Made by a program: the position numbers and the translations under genes. Of a stretch of DNA of 64,000 nucleotides, positions 51,182 through 60,720 are shown in pieces. Positions within the stretch are counted from its first letter, which is position 1. Each line of letters opens with the position of its first letter. The DNA lies in NCBI RefSeq assembly GCF_035762065.1, contig NZ_DASTPW010000027.1, positions 1-64,000 of the forward strand. The letters run 5' to 3'. This DNA comes from Methylibium sp035762065. GTDB lineage: Bacteria; Pseudomonadota; Gammaproteobacteria; Burkholderiales; Burkholderiaceae_C. Below the pieces are notes generated by a model. The model saw only the letters and a list, made by a program, of their open reading frames with translations. It searched no databases and was not told the DNA's origin.

Positions 51182-51775
51182 TCACAGCGGGGCGATGCCC
51201 GTCAGCGTCAGCTTGAACTTGACCTGCACCTCGTTGGCGACCATCGAGGTGTCGGCCCATTCGCCTTCGCCGATCTTGAAATCGTTGCGCTTGATTGCGA
51301 AGCTGCCGGTCGCCGTGCTGGTGGTGCCCGTCTGCGCCAGTGCCACCGGCACGACGATGTTCTGCGACACGCCCTTGATCGACAGCTTGCCGGCGACCTC
51401 GAACTTGCCGGCGCCGGCCGGCTTGATCGCGCTGGACTCGAAGGTCGCGGTCGGGAACTTCGCGACCGCGAACCAGGGCGCCTTCGGCATCTCGGCGTCG
51501 GTGTCCTTGTCGCCGATGGTCGCGCTGGAGGTGTCGATGTTGATGGTGATGGAGCTGGCCTCGGGCTTCTTCGGGTCGAACACGACGTTCGCCGCGAACT
51601 TGCGGAACCTGCCCTCGACCGGCACGCCCATCTGCCTGCTGACGAAGCCGATCTCGCTTTGCTCGGGCACCAGCTTCGCGGCGGGGGTCGAGCGAGCAGC
51701 CGGCGTCTGCGCCTGAGCGAGCGATGCCGCGAGGCAGAAGGCGGCGACGAACGACCCGGCCCGATTCATCTTCAT
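51182..51775 (-). CDS. YceI-family lipocalin-like exported protein 3
   Basis: A 197-residue divergent YceI protein, ATG at 51775 with GGAG eight bases before. Signal peptide MKMNRAGSFVAAFCLAASLA. The barrel shows KLVPEQSEIGFVSRQMGVPV and NIDTSSATIGDKDTDAEMPK; the paired cysteines of copies 1 and 2 are absent. It follows cytochrome b561 and precedes copies 1 and 2, in the same direction, so the four probably form one operon. Confidence 0.88.
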   Translation of the reverse strand: MKMNRAGSFVAAFCLAASLAQAQTPAARSTPAAKLVPEQSEIGFVSRQMGVPVEGRFRKFAANVVFDPKKPEASSITINIDTSSATIGDKDTDAEMPKAPWFAVAKFPTATFESSAIKPAGAGKFEVAGKLSIKGVSQNIVVPVALAQTGTTSTATGSFAIKRNDFKIGEGEWADTSMVANEVQVKFKLTLTGIAPL

Positions 51776-51815
51776 GCGCAGTTCTCCAGGGTGGCGGCGC
51801 GGTGCCGGCCGAGCT

Positions 51816-52379
51816 TCAGGCCGAGACCCGGCCCGGGCGCATGCGCACGAGCAGGCCATCGCGATCGACGAGGTGATGCTTCAACGCGGCCGCCACGTGC
51901 AGCACGATCAGCGCGAGCAAGGTGTACGCGAGGACCGCATGCACCGGCTTGAAGACCTTCGCGAACTCCTTGTCCACCGGCACGAAGTCGGGCAGCGGCA
52001 GCACGCCGAACCACACGATCGGGAAGCCCGCCATCGAGCTGTAGGCCCAGCCGGCCAGCGGCACCGCGAAAAACAGCGCGTACATCGCCCAGTGCGTCGC
52101 GTGGTAGGCGCGCGTCTGCCAGCCCGGCATCGAGCGTTCGACCGCGGCCGGCAGCGCCGGCGGGCGGTGCGTGAGCCGCCATGCGAGCCGCGCGAGCGAC
52201 AGCACCAGGATCGTGATGCCGGCCCACTTGTGCCAGTTGTAGAACTTGAGCCGCTCGGGCGAGAACGGCAGGCCGGTCATGTAGTAGCCGAGGCCGAGGC
52301 TGCCCAGGATCATCAGCGCGAGCAGCCAGTGCAGCGCGATCGCGGTGCCGCTGTAGCGGGACGGGGTCGAGGCGTTCAT
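51816..52379 (-). CDS. cybB: cytochrome b561
   Basis: A 187-residue inner-membrane di-haem cytochrome b of the CybB type. Four membrane helices; candidate haem histidines are H17 (ALHWLL), H50 (YNWHKW), H93/H96 (AYHATHWAMY) and those in KPVHAVLAYTLLALIVLHVA. Electron transfer between quinol and periplasmic acceptors. First gene of an operon with three YceI genes, a frequent association in proteobacteria. Confidence 0.92.
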   Translation of the reverse strand: MNASTPSRYSGTAIALHWLLALMILGSLGLGYYMTGLPFSPERLKFYNWHKWAGITILVLSLARLAWRLTHRPPALPAAVERSMPGWQTRAYHATHWAMYALFFAVPLAGWAYSSMAGFPIVWFGVLPLPDFVPVDKEFAKVFKPVHAVLAYTLLALIVLHVAAALKHHLVDRDGLLVRMRPGRVSA

Positions 52380-52460
52380 CGGGGGAGGTCGGGCCTTGGA
52401 AGGCCCGGACTCTAAAGAGTTCGGCGCGGCCTCGCATTCACGGCGTTTGTCGCGACTCTT

Positions 52461-52466
52461 CAAAAT
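52461..52466 (+). promoter_or_regulatory. -10-like hexamer abutting the phospholipase start
   Basis: CAAAAT is separated from the phospholipase ATG by CGGGCG, so transcription would start near the start codon. A weak -35-like TTCACG lies 18 bases further upstream. Confidence 0.4.
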
Positions 52467-52472
52467 CGGGCG

Positions 52473-53660
52473 ATGAAATTGCAGCACCTCGCCCGACTCC
52501 CTGGCCGCCGCCGCGCCCGCCCGCGACGTCGCTTCGACGCTCGCTCCTCGGCCGCGCCACTGCTGTGCGGTGTGCTGCTCGCCCCGTGGGTCGCGAGCGC
52601 CGCGACGCTCGCTGCGCCGCCGGCCGACGCAATCTCCGCGCCGCCGGACACGCTCGCCAGCTGCGCCGCCACCAGCGACGACGGCTTGCGCCTGGCCTGC
52701 TACGACCGTCTCGCCGGCCGGCCCGCGCCCGCCGCCGCGCCGACGGCTGCCGGTCGCACGCCCGACGTGGTCGCGCTGCCGGCGGCCGACGGACCCAGCG
52801 GCACCGGCCTCGCCGCGCCGGCCACGGCGAGGCCCAGCTTCCTGTCGAAGTTCTGGGAGCTCGATGCGGCCGACAAGCGCGGCATCTTCAACTTCACCGG
52901 CTACCGGCCCAACTTCGTGCTGCCGGTGCACAGGACGTCGCGGCTGAACCAGGCGCCGTCGAGCCCCACGCGCGGCGTCACCGTGCTCGGCGAGGACTAC
53001 CAGAACACCGAGGCCAAGTTCCAGCTCTCGTTGCGCACCAAGGTCGCCGAGGACGTCGGGCTGCCCGGTGCCGACCTCTGGTTCGGCTACACCCAGCAGT
53101 CGCTCTGGCAGTTCTACAACTCCGAGGGCTCGAAGCCCTTCCGCTCGACCGACTACGAGCCCGAGGCGATGTATGTCGTGCCAGTGCCGGTATCGATCGG
53201 CACGCTGCTGCCCTTCGACTGGCGCTGGCGCATGGCCACGCTCGGCCTCGCGCACCAGTCGAACGGCCAGCCCGATCCGCTGTCGCGCAGCTGGAACCGG
53301 CTCTACCTCGCCACCGGCTTCGAGCGCGGCGACTGGTCGGTGCAGTGGCGCGTCAACCGGCGCTTTCGCGAAGACCCGACGAGCGACGACAACCCCGACC
53401 TCGTCGGCTTCCGCGGCCGCCATGAGCTCCAGCTCGGCTGGACCCGCGGCCACGGCACCGCGGCGCTGCAGTGGCGCACGAACTTCAAGGACTTCAAGCG
53501 CGGCTCGTGGCAGCTCGACTGGAGCTACCCGGTGAACGCCGACGACCCGCGCGCGCTGCGCTGGTACCTGCAGCTGTTCAGCGGCTACGGCGAGACGCTG
53601 CTCGACTACAACTTCCGCCAGACGAGCCTGGGCGTGGGCCTGTCGCTGTTCGAGTTCTGA
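52473..53660 (+). CDS. pldA: outer-membrane phospholipase A
   Basis: A 395-residue OMPLA-family enzyme, calcium-dependent at the outer membrane. The catalytic triad aligns to H261, S263 (AHQSNGQPD) and N275 (SWNR), spacing identical to E. coli H142-S144-N156. YTQQSLWQFYN is the substrate-site strand and the protein ends in phenylalanine as expected for beta-barrels. The N-terminal 115 residues are longer than usual, with an Arg-rich start, a signal and a spacer carrying DDGLRLACYDRLAG. Possible role in lipid turnover or envelope quality control. Confidence 0.93.
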   Translation: MKLQHLARLPGRRRARPRRRFDARSSAAPLLCGVLLAPWVASAATLAAPPADAISAPPDTLASCAATSDDGLRLACYDRLAGRPAPAAAPTAAGRTPDVVALPAADGPSGTGLAAPATARPSFLSKFWELDAADKRGIFNFTGYRPNFVLPVHRTSRLNQAPSSPTRGVTVLGEDYQNTEAKFQLSLRTKVAEDVGLPGADLWFGYTQQSLWQFYNSEGSKPFRSTDYEPEAMYVVPVPVSIGTLLPFDWRWRMATLGLAHQSNGQPDPLSRSWNRLYLATGFERGDWSVQWRVNRRFREDPTSDDNPDLVGFRGRHELQLGWTRGHGTAALQWRTNFKDFKRGSWQLDWSYPVNADDPRALRWYLQLFSGYGETLLDYNFRQTSLGVGLSLFEF

Positions 53661-53682
53661 GCGAGCCGGCGCGGCCCCGCCT

Positions 53683-56600
53683 TCAAGCCACGGCGCCCGC
53701 CGGTTCGCGCCAGCGCGCACGCAGCGCCGCCCACTTCGGCCGGGCCGCCGCCAAGTGACGGGCCTTCACGTGGCCGTAGCCGCGGATCTCCTCCGGCAGG
53801 CTCGCGATCTCGACCGCCAGCCCCAGCCGGCTCGCGTCAAGCTTGGGCAGCAGCTCGTCGATCGCCGCGCGGTATTCGTCGATCAGCGCGCGCTCCTCGC
53901 GGCGCTCGGCGCTGCGGCCGAAGGGATCGAAGGCCGTGCCGCGCAGGCCGCGCAGCTTCGCGAGGAGGCCGAAGGCGCCGAGCATCCACGGCCCGAACTC
54001 GCGCTTGACCGGCTCGCCGCGCTCGTTCTTCCTCGCGAGTCCCGGCGGCGCGAGGTGGTAGTGCAGCTTCACGTCGCCGTCGAACTGCTCGCACAGCCGC
54101 TCGGCGAAGCCGGTGTCGGCATGCAGGCGCGCGACCTCGTACTCGTCCTTGTAGGCCATCAGCTTGAACAGGTAGCGTGCGACGGCCTCGGCGAGCCGCG
54201 TCGTGCCGAGCGGCGCTTCAGCCTCGCGCACCTTCGCGACGAAGCTCTCGTAGCGCTGCGCGTAGGCGGCGTTCTGGTAGGCGCTCAGGAACTCGACGCG
54301 CCTGGCGACCAGCTCCGCGAGCGCGGGCTTCTTCGCGAAGCGGATCACCTGGGCCGTGGCGGTCAGCGCCTCGATCGCGGCCGGGTCGTGCGCCGCGCGC
54401 CGGCCCCACTCGAAGGCCGCCTTGTTGTTGTCGACCTGCACGCCGTTGAGCTCCATCGCGCGAAGCAGCGATGCCTTCGAAAGCGGCACCCAGCCGCGCT
54501 GCCAGGCGTAGCCGAGCATCAGCGGGTTGGTGTAGATCGCGTCGCCGAGCAGCGCGGTGGCGAGCCGGTCGGCGTCGAACTTGCCGACGCGGCCCGGCCC
54601 GGTGGCGCTCTCGATCACCGCCTCGCAGTTGCCGCCCTTGAACTGCCAGTCGGGGTTCTTCACGAAGGCGGCGGTCGGCGTGCCGTGGGTGTTGAGCGCG
54701 ACCTGCGTGCGGCCCTCGCGCATCACGGCGAGCGTCTCCTGCTTCGCGCCGACGATCGCATCGCAGGCGATCACGAGGTCGGCCTCGGCCGTGCCGACCT
54801 TGGTGCAAAAGATGGCCTCCGGCCGGTTCGCGATCTGGATGTGGCTCCAGGTGGCGCCGCCCTTTTGCGCCAGGCCGCCGGCGTCCTGCGTGACGATGCC
54901 CTTGCCTTCGAGGTGCGCGGCCATGCCGAGCAGCTGGCCGATCGTGATGACGCCGGTGCCGCCGACGCCGGCGACCAGGATGCCCCAGGCCCGCTCCTGT
55001 GACGGATGGGCGAGCGGCAGGACCGGCTCGGGCAGCGGCGGCAGCGCGAAGGGATCGCGCGCCTTCTCCTTCTTCGGTTTCTTCAGCGTGCCGCCCGTCA
55101 CCGTGACGAAGCTCGGGCAGAAGCCCTTCACGCAGGAGTAATCCTTGTTGCAGGAGCTCTGGTTGATGCGCCGCTTGCGGCCGAATTCGGTCTCGACCGG
55201 CTCGACCGACAGGCAGTTGCTCTGCACCGAGCAATCGCCGCAGCCTTCGCAGACCAGTTCGTTGATCACGACCGTCTTGTCGCCCTGCGCCATCGTGCCG
55301 CGCTTGCGGCGGCGGCGCTTCTCGGTCGCGCAGGTCTGGTCGTAGATGAGCGCGGTGGTGCCGGAGATCTCGCGCAGCTCGCGCTGCAGCGCGTCCATCT
55401 CGTCGCGGTGGTGGACGGTCACGCCGGTTTCGAGCGCGACGCCCTTGTATTTCTCGGGCTCGTCGCTCACGATCACGAGCTTCCTCACGCCCTCGGCGGT
55501 GAGGCTCTTCATGATCTGCAGCACCGAGTGGCCCTCGGGCCTTTCGCCGACCTGCTGGCCGCCGGTCATCGCGACCGCGTCGTTGTAGAGGATCTTGTAG
55601 GTGATGTTCACGCCGGCCGCGATCGACTGCCGGATGGCCAGCAGCCCGCTGTGGAAGTAGGTGCCGTCGCCGAGGTTCGCGAAGATGTGCTGCTCGGTCG
55701 TGAACGGCGCCTGCCCGACCCAGGGCACGCCTTCGCCGCCCATCTGCGTGAAGGTGCTGGTGCTGCGGTCCATCCACACCACCATGTAGTGGCAGCCGAT
55801 GCCGGCCACCGCGCGCGAGCCCTCGGGGACCTTCGTGCTCGTGTTGTGCGGGCAGCCCGAGCAGAACCAGGGCGCGCGCTCGCCGGTGTCGACGGTGATC
55901 GTCGCGAGCGAGCGTTCCTTCGCGTCGATCAGCGCGAGCCGCGCCTCGACGTGCGCGCGCGTGTCGGCGTCCACGCCGAGCTTCAACAGCCGCTTGCCGA
56001 TGGCCCTCGCGATGATGGCCGGCGTCAGATCGGCCTGCGCGCGCAGGAGCCAGTTGCCGCTCGGGTTCGGCTGGCTCCATTCGCCGCCGGAAAGGTCGCC
56101 CTCCGACTCGTCGAACTTGCCGAGCACGTTGGGCCGCACGTCGGGCCGCCAGCCGTAGAGCTCCTCCTTGAGCTGGTATTCGATGACCTGGCGCTTCTCC
56201 TCGATGACCAGGATCTCCTGCAGCCCGGTCGCGAACTCGCGGGTGATCGTCGCCTCCAGCGGCCACACCACGCCCACCTTGTGCAGCCGGATGCCGACGC
56301 GGCTGCAGGCGGCGTCGTCGAGGCCGAGGTCGTGCAGCGCCTGGCGCGTGTCGTTGTAGCTTTTGCCCGAGGCGATCAGGCCGAGCCGCGCGTCGGGGCT
56401 GTCGATCACGGTGTGGTTCAGCTTGTTCGCGCGCACGTAGGCGAGCGCCGCGTACCACTTGTGGTTCATCAGCCGCGCTTCCTGCTCCAGCGGCGCGTCG
56501 GGCCAGCGGATGTGCAGGCCGCCGGCGGGCATCGGGAAGTCCTGCGGCAGGACGATGTCCACGCGGTCGGGGTCGACGCGGATCGACGCCGACGACTCGA

Positions 56601-57249
56601 CGATCTCCTGGATCGTCTTCATGCCCGCCCACACGCCCGAGAAGCGGCTCATCGCGAAGGCGTGCAGGCCGAGGTCGAGGATCTCCTGCACGCTGGCCGG
56701 AAAGAACACCGGCAGCCCGCAGGCCTTGAAGATGTGGTCGCTCTGGTGCGCCGCGGTGCTGCTCTTGGCGATGTGGTCGTCGCCGGCGATCGCGATCACG
56801 CCGCCGTGCTTCGCGGTGCCGGCCATGTTGGCGTGCTTGAACACGTCCGAGCAGCGGTCGACGCCCGGGCCCTTGCCGTACCAGATGCCGAAGACGCCGT
56901 CGAACTTGTTGCGCTCGGGGTAGAGGTCAAGCTGCTGCGTGCCCCAGACGGCGGTTGCGCCCAGTTCCTCGTTGACGCCGGGCTGGAAGACGATGTTGTT
57001 GGACGCGAGATGCTTCTTCGCCGCCCACAGCGCCTGGTCGTAAGTGCCGAGCGGGCTGCCGCGGTAGCCGCTGACGAAGCCGGCGGTGTTCAAGCCGCGC
57101 GCCGCGTCGCGCTGGCGTTGCAACATCGGCAGGCGCACGAGGGCCTGGACGCCGCTCATGAAGGCCCGCCCGGTCTCGAGGGCGTACTTGTCGTCGAGGG
57201 TGACGGTTTCCAGCGCGCGCCGGACGTCGTCCGGCAATGGGGCGTTCAT
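53683..57249 (-). CDS. iorAB: indolepyruvate ferredoxin oxidoreductase, fused alpha-beta
   Basis: A 1188-residue enzyme that oxidatively decarboxylates aryl-pyruvates from aromatic amino acids to aryl-acetyl-CoA, with ferredoxin as acceptor. TPP-binding half: GCPHNTSTKVPEGSRA, GDGTYFHSGLLAIRQSIAAG, MTGGQQVGERPEGH. An 8Fe-type ferredoxin insert has VCEGCGDCSVQSNCLSVEPV and SCNKDYSCVKGFCPSFV. The C-terminal beta part begins WGILVAGVGGTGVITIGQLLGM. AAGGAG nine bases before the ATG decides the start. With hppD/phhA nearby it points to aromatic amino acid catabolism in this strain. Confidence 0.95.
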   Translation of the reverse strand: MNAPLPDDVRRALETVTLDDKYALETGRAFMSGVQALVRLPMLQRQRDAARGLNTAGFVSGYRGSPLGTYDQALWAAKKHLASNNIVFQPGVNEELGATAVWGTQQLDLYPERNKFDGVFGIWYGKGPGVDRCSDVFKHANMAGTAKHGGVIAIAGDDHIAKSSTAAHQSDHIFKACGLPVFFPASVQEILDLGLHAFAMSRFSGVWAGMKTIQEIVESSASIRVDPDRVDIVLPQDFPMPAGGLHIRWPDAPLEQEARLMNHKWYAALAYVRANKLNHTVIDSPDARLGLIASGKSYNDTRQALHDLGLDDAACSRVGIRLHKVGVVWPLEATITREFATGLQEILVIEEKRQVIEYQLKEELYGWRPDVRPNVLGKFDESEGDLSGGEWSQPNPSGNWLLRAQADLTPAIIARAIGKRLLKLGVDADTRAHVEARLALIDAKERSLATITVDTGERAPWFCSGCPHNTSTKVPEGSRAVAGIGCHYMVVWMDRSTSTFTQMGGEGVPWVGQAPFTTEQHIFANLGDGTYFHSGLLAIRQSIAAGVNITYKILYNDAVAMTGGQQVGERPEGHSVLQIMKSLTAEGVRKLVIVSDEPEKYKGVALETGVTVHHRDEMDALQRELREISGTTALIYDQTCATEKRRRRKRGTMAQGDKTVVINELVCEGCGDCSVQSNCLSVEPVETEFGRKRRINQSSCNKDYSCVKGFCPSFVTVTGGTLKKPKKEKARDPFALPPLPEPVLPLAHPSQERAWGILVAGVGGTGVITIGQLLGMAAHLEGKGIVTQDAGGLAQKGGATWSHIQIANRPEAIFCTKVGTAEADLVIACDAIVGAKQETLAVMREGRTQVALNTHGTPTAAFVKNPDWQFKGGNCEAVIESATGPGRVGKFDADRLATALLGDAIYTNPLMLGYAWQRGWVPLSKASLLRAMELNGVQVDNNKAAFEWGRRAAHDPAAIEALTATAQVIRFAKKPALAELVARRVEFLSAYQNAAYAQRYESFVAKVREAEAPLGTTRLAEAVARYLFKLMAYKDEYEVARLHADTGFAERLCEQFDGDVKLHYHLAPPGLARKNERGEPVKREFGPWMLGAFGLLAKLRGLRGTAFDPFGRSAERREERALIDEYRAAIDELLPKLDASRLGLAVEIASLPEEIRGYGHVKARHLAAARPKWAALRARWREPAGAVA

Positions 57250-57471
57250 GCAGCGGATCTCCTTGTGGGGTCGTGCCACGGGCGCAGCGCTTGTGACGCC
57301 GGCCTGCGGTGCCGGGCCCGGTCGGCCCGGAGCGAAGTTTAGGCAAGGCCCGTTCGCGGCGTTGTCGCGCGGGCGCGGCCGCCGAAGGCTCGGCACGGGG
57401 CCGCCGGCAGTGCCCGGCACGCCGTTCGCGGTAGCCTGCCGCCGATCAACCGCTCGCCGTGGAGGCTCTCG

Positions 57472-58185
57472 ATGGATCGTCGTCTGTTTTCGAAACGTGC
57501 CGTGCTCGCGGCCGGCGCGCGCGCCGGCGCCGGGGCCGGCCTATGGGTGCTGGCCGCGCAGGCCCGCGCGCTCGATCTCAGCCAGGCCGACGCCAGCGCC
57601 GGCCTGAAAGCCGCACTCGAGCGCGGCGCGGCGGCGGCCGTCGGCCTGCTCGGCCGGACCGACGGTTTCCTCGGCAACCCGAAGGTGCGCATCCCGCTGC
57701 CCGGCGCGCTGGAGAGCGCGGCCAAGCTGCTGCGCACGCTGGGGCAGGGGCAGCGGGTCGACGAACTCGTCACGGCGATGAACCGCGCCGCGGAATCGGC
57801 GGTGCCCGAGGCCAAGCCGCTGCTGAGCAACGCGGTCAGGTCGATGAGCGTCGGCGACGCGAAGAGGATCCTCGCCGGTGGCGACACCTCGGTCACCGAC
57901 TTCTTCGCCGAGAAGACGCGCTCGCCGCTTTCCACCAGGTTCCTGCCGATCGTCACCAAGGCCACCGAGCGGGTCGCGCTGGCCGAAAAGTACAACGCGG
58001 TCGCGAGCAAGGGCGCCGGGCTCGGCCTCGTCAAGAAGGAAGACGCGAACGTCCAGCAGTACGTCACCGGCAAGGCACTCGACGGCCTCTATCTGATGAT
58101 CGGCGAGGAGGAACAGAAGATCCGCCGCGACCCGGTCGGCACCGGCAGCGCGATCCTGAAGAAGGTCTTCGGCGCCTTGTCTTGA
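57472..58185 (+). CDS. DUF4197 exported protein
   Basis: A 237-residue protein of the DUF4197 family, GGAG upstream of the ATG. The N-terminus MDRRLFSKRAVLAAGARAGA is a Tat-like signal. The helical mature domain has DASAGLKAALERGAAAAVGL, RIPLPGALESAAKLLRTLGQ and NAVRSMSVGDAKRILAGGDT, all typical. Family members are periplasmic and of unknown function. Divergent from the indolepyruvate oxidoreductase gene. Confidence 0.9.
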   Translation: MDRRLFSKRAVLAAGARAGAGAGLWVLAAQARALDLSQADASAGLKAALERGAAAAVGLLGRTDGFLGNPKVRIPLPGALESAAKLLRTLGQGQRVDELVTAMNRAAESAVPEAKPLLSNAVRSMSVGDAKRILAGGDTSVTDFFAEKTRSPLSTRFLPIVTKATERVALAEKYNAVASKGAGLGLVKKEDANVQQYVTGKALDGLYLMIGEEEQKIRRDPVGTGSAILKKVFGALS

Positions 58186-58248
58186 GGCTTGATGCCGGCG
58201 GCCGGGCCCTGGAGGCGCGCGGTGAAGCCGCAACCGGGGCGGGCGACC

Positions 58249-59379
58249 TCAGAGCTGCCGGGAGAGTTCGAAGACCAGCGCCGGCGGGAGCTGGTGGTAC
58301 AGGCTTTCGCGGCCGACCTTGGCGCGTTCGAGCGCCGGCGGCTCGGCAGCCGTCAGCGGCGGCGACCACGTGTCGGCCTGCTCGACGATCTCGACCAGCC
58401 CGATCGCCGGCAGCTCCGCGCGCAGCTCCCTGGCGAACTGCTCGAGCTTCGCGCCGTGCAGCACGCCTTCGTAGACCAGCGCGTGCGGCATCGTTTCGTT
58501 GCAGAAGCTGATCGCCTCGTCGACCGAGCCGACGAAGTCGAGCACCAGCCCCATGCGCGCGATCGACTCGCGCACCTCGAGCCGCAGTGCGCGGCGCGCC
58601 GACAGCACCAGCACGTGGCTGCCGGCCAGCGGCTTGGAGTTGAGGCTGGAGATGTCGCCGGGGTCGCGCTCGGGTGGCGCGGCGTCGGGCGGGGCGTCGA
58701 GATCGGCGGTCTTCGGAAAGCCCAGCAGCAGCGCGGTGCGGCCGGCCTCGTGCTCGCTCGCGACGGCGAGCCCCAGGCTGCCCGCGAGTTCGAGCAGCAG
58801 GTGCCGGTTCAGCGACACCGGCCGCTGCATACCGGCCGCCTCGGGCACGGCCGGGCGGCGCGCGTCGGCTTCGTGCACGTGGCAGGCGATGCGGCCGTGG
58901 CGCGTCACCGGGTCGCGATCGACCCGCAGCGTCACCCGCTTGCCGCCCAGCTCGACCGCCCAGTCGACCAGGCTGTTGAGCAGGCTGAACAGCAGCGCCG
59001 GATCGGCGAGCACCTCGATCGGCCGGCTGCTGTGCTTGACCTCGATGCCGCGCGAGCCGAGCTCGCGCGAGCGCTGCGTCAGCACGTTCTGCAGCGTCGC
59101 GGCGAGGTCGAGCTTCTCGTCGGACTGGCGCAGCCGGCGTGCGCCGAAACGCGCGAGCTGCTGGCCGACGATGCCGATGCGCCGGGCCGATTCGATCTCG
59201 CCGCGCAGCTCGCGCAGGCTGGCCTGGTCGATGCGGCCGGTGGTCGCGAGCTGCACCACCCGTTCGAGCGCGGCCGACAGCGGCTCGGCGACCTCGCGGC
59301 CGACCTGCGCGACGAGCGCGCGCCAGTGCTCGGGCGTCTCGCGCGCATCGTGTCCCGGCTCTTGCGGCGTGTCGCTCAT
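58249..59379 (-). CDS. degenerate histidine kinase/receiver-like protein
   Basis: A 376-residue protein with the layout of a hybrid kinase but without phospho-residues. Residues 20-90 fit a HisKA-like helical pair (VGREVAEPLSAALERVVQLA) where histidine is replaced; 95-220 fits HATPase_c with the N-box as LLNSLVDWAVELG, lacking the key Asn; 253-340 fits a receiver (SHVLVLSARRALRLEVRES) with phospho-Asp replaced by E304 in HALVYEGVLHG. It overlaps the CoA-transferase gene by four bases and may be a signalling scaffold or phospho-mimetic regulator. Confidence 0.65.
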   Translation of the reverse strand: MSDTPQEPGHDARETPEHWRALVAQVGREVAEPLSAALERVVQLATTGRIDQASLRELRGEIESARRIGIVGQQLARFGARRLRQSDEKLDLAATLQNVLTQRSRELGSRGIEVKHSSRPIEVLADPALLFSLLNSLVDWAVELGGKRVTLRVDRDPVTRHGRIACHVHEADARRPAVPEAAGMQRPVSLNRHLLLELAGSLGLAVASEHEAGRTALLLGFPKTADLDAPPDAAPPERDPGDISSLNSKPLAGSHVLVLSARRALRLEVRESIARMGLVLDFVGSVDEAISFCNETMPHALVYEGVLHGAKLEQFARELRAELPAIGLVEIVEQADTWSPPLTAAEPPALERAKVGRESLYHQLPPALVFELSRQL

Positions 59380-60692
59380 GCCTGCCTTGCCGACGAACCG
59401 AGCGCGCCCGCCGCGCGACAGGCGGCGACCTGGGCCTCGCTCCAGCCGAGCCAGTCGGCCAGCACCTCGGCGGCGTGCTGGCCGAGCAGCGGCGGCGCGC
59501 GGCGCGTCGCGGCCGGCGTCGCCGACAACTTCAAAGGGCTGGCGACCAGCCGCAGCGCATCGGCGAGCGGATGCTCGAGCGTCTCGACCATGCCGCGGGC
59601 GCGCACTTGCGGATCGTCGAAAACCTGCGCAAGGTCGTTGATCGGCCCGCAGGGCACGCCCGCGGCTTCGAGCGCCGCCAGCCAGCCGGCGCGCGGCCGC
59701 TCGCGCAGCAGCGCGGCCAGCCGCGGCACCAGCGCCGCGCGGTGGCGCACGCGCCCGGCGTTCTTCGCATAGCGCTCGTCGCGCGCGAGCGCCGGCGCGC
59801 CGAGCACTTCGCAGAGCTTCTCGAACTGGCCGTCGTTGCCGACCGCGAGGATGAAGGGCCCGTCGGCCGCCTCGAACACCTGGTAAGGAACGATGTTGCG
59901 GTGAGCGTTGCCGGCGCGGCCCGGCACCTCGCCGCTGACAAGGTAGTTCGCGCCGAGGTTCGCGAGCATCGCGACCTGGGTGTCGAGCAGCGCCATGTCG
60001 AGGTGCTGGCCCAGGCCGCGGCGAAAGCCGTCGCGGTCGCGGTGGCGCAGCGCGGCGAGGATGCCGACGGTCGCGTACATCCCGGTGAACAGGTCGGCCA
60101 CCGCGACGCCGACCTTCTGCGGGCCGGCGCCGCCGCTGCCGTCGGCGATCTCGTCGGGCGAGGGCCCGGTGACGCTCATCAGGCCGCCGAGGCCCTGCAC
60201 TGCGTAGTCGTAGCCGGCGCGGTCGCGGTAGGGCCCGGTCTGGCCGTAGCCGGTGACCGAGCAGTAGACGAGCTGCGGATTCAGTGCGTGCAGGCTCGCG
60301 AAGTCGAGGCCATGCCGGGCGAGATCGCCGACCTTGAAGTTCTCGACCAGCACGTCGGCCTCGCGCGCGAGTTGGCGCACCAGTGAGTGGCCCTGCGGAT
60401 GTGCCAGGTCGATCGTGATCGAGCGCTTGTTGCGGTTGGCGCCGAGGAAGTAGGCGGATTCGGCGCTCTCCGCGCCGAGGCGGTCGCGCAGGAAGGGCGG
60501 CCCCCAGCCGCGGGTGTCGTCGCCGGCGCCGGGGCGCTCGACCTTGACCACGTCGGCGCCCAGATCGCCGAGCACCTGGGTGCACCAGGGGCCGGCGAGG
60601 ACGCGCGAAAGGTCGAGCACCCGAAGGCCTCCAAGCGAGCGCGGCACGGGCGTTTCGCCAGCGTGCGGCGCGGCGGGTTCGGAGACGACCAT
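59376..60692 (-). CDS. class III CoA-transferase (CaiB/BaiF family)
   Basis: A 438-residue CoA-transferase. The catalytic aspartate is D162 in RAGYDYAVQGLGGLM, as in formyl-CoA transferase, and LRVLDLSRVLAGPWCTQVLG with GADVVKVERPGAGDDTR is the N-terminal motif. ANRNKRSITIDLAHPQG and MALLDTQVAMLANLG are also conserved. It moves CoA between carboxylic acids; substrate unknown, perhaps aryl-acetate, succinate or benzylsuccinate type. It precedes and overlaps the degenerate kinase gene. Confidence 0.9.
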   Translation of the reverse strand: MVVSEPAAPHAGETPVPRSLGGLRVLDLSRVLAGPWCTQVLGDLGADVVKVERPGAGDDTRGWGPPFLRDRLGAESAESAYFLGANRNKRSITIDLAHPQGHSLVRQLAREADVLVENFKVGDLARHGLDFASLHALNPQLVYCSVTGYGQTGPYRDRAGYDYAVQGLGGLMSVTGPSPDEIADGSGGAGPQKVGVAVADLFTGMYATVGILAALRHRDRDGFRRGLGQHLDMALLDTQVAMLANLGANYLVSGEVPGRAGNAHRNIVPYQVFEAADGPFILAVGNDGQFEKLCEVLGAPALARDERYAKNAGRVRHRAALVPRLAALLRERPRAGWLAALEAAGVPCGPINDLAQVFDDPQVRARGMVETLEHPLADALRLVASPLKLSATPAATRRAPPLLGQHAAEVLADWLGWSEAQVAACRAAGALGSSARQA

Positions 60693-60720
60693 GCGAACGA
60701 TTCTGCCGCGCGCCCCTTTC

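Noticed and set aside
57250..57420. N-terminal extension of the indolepyruvate oxidoreductase
   Set aside because: A strong AAGGAG precedes the ATG at 57249 and the extension is low-complexity.
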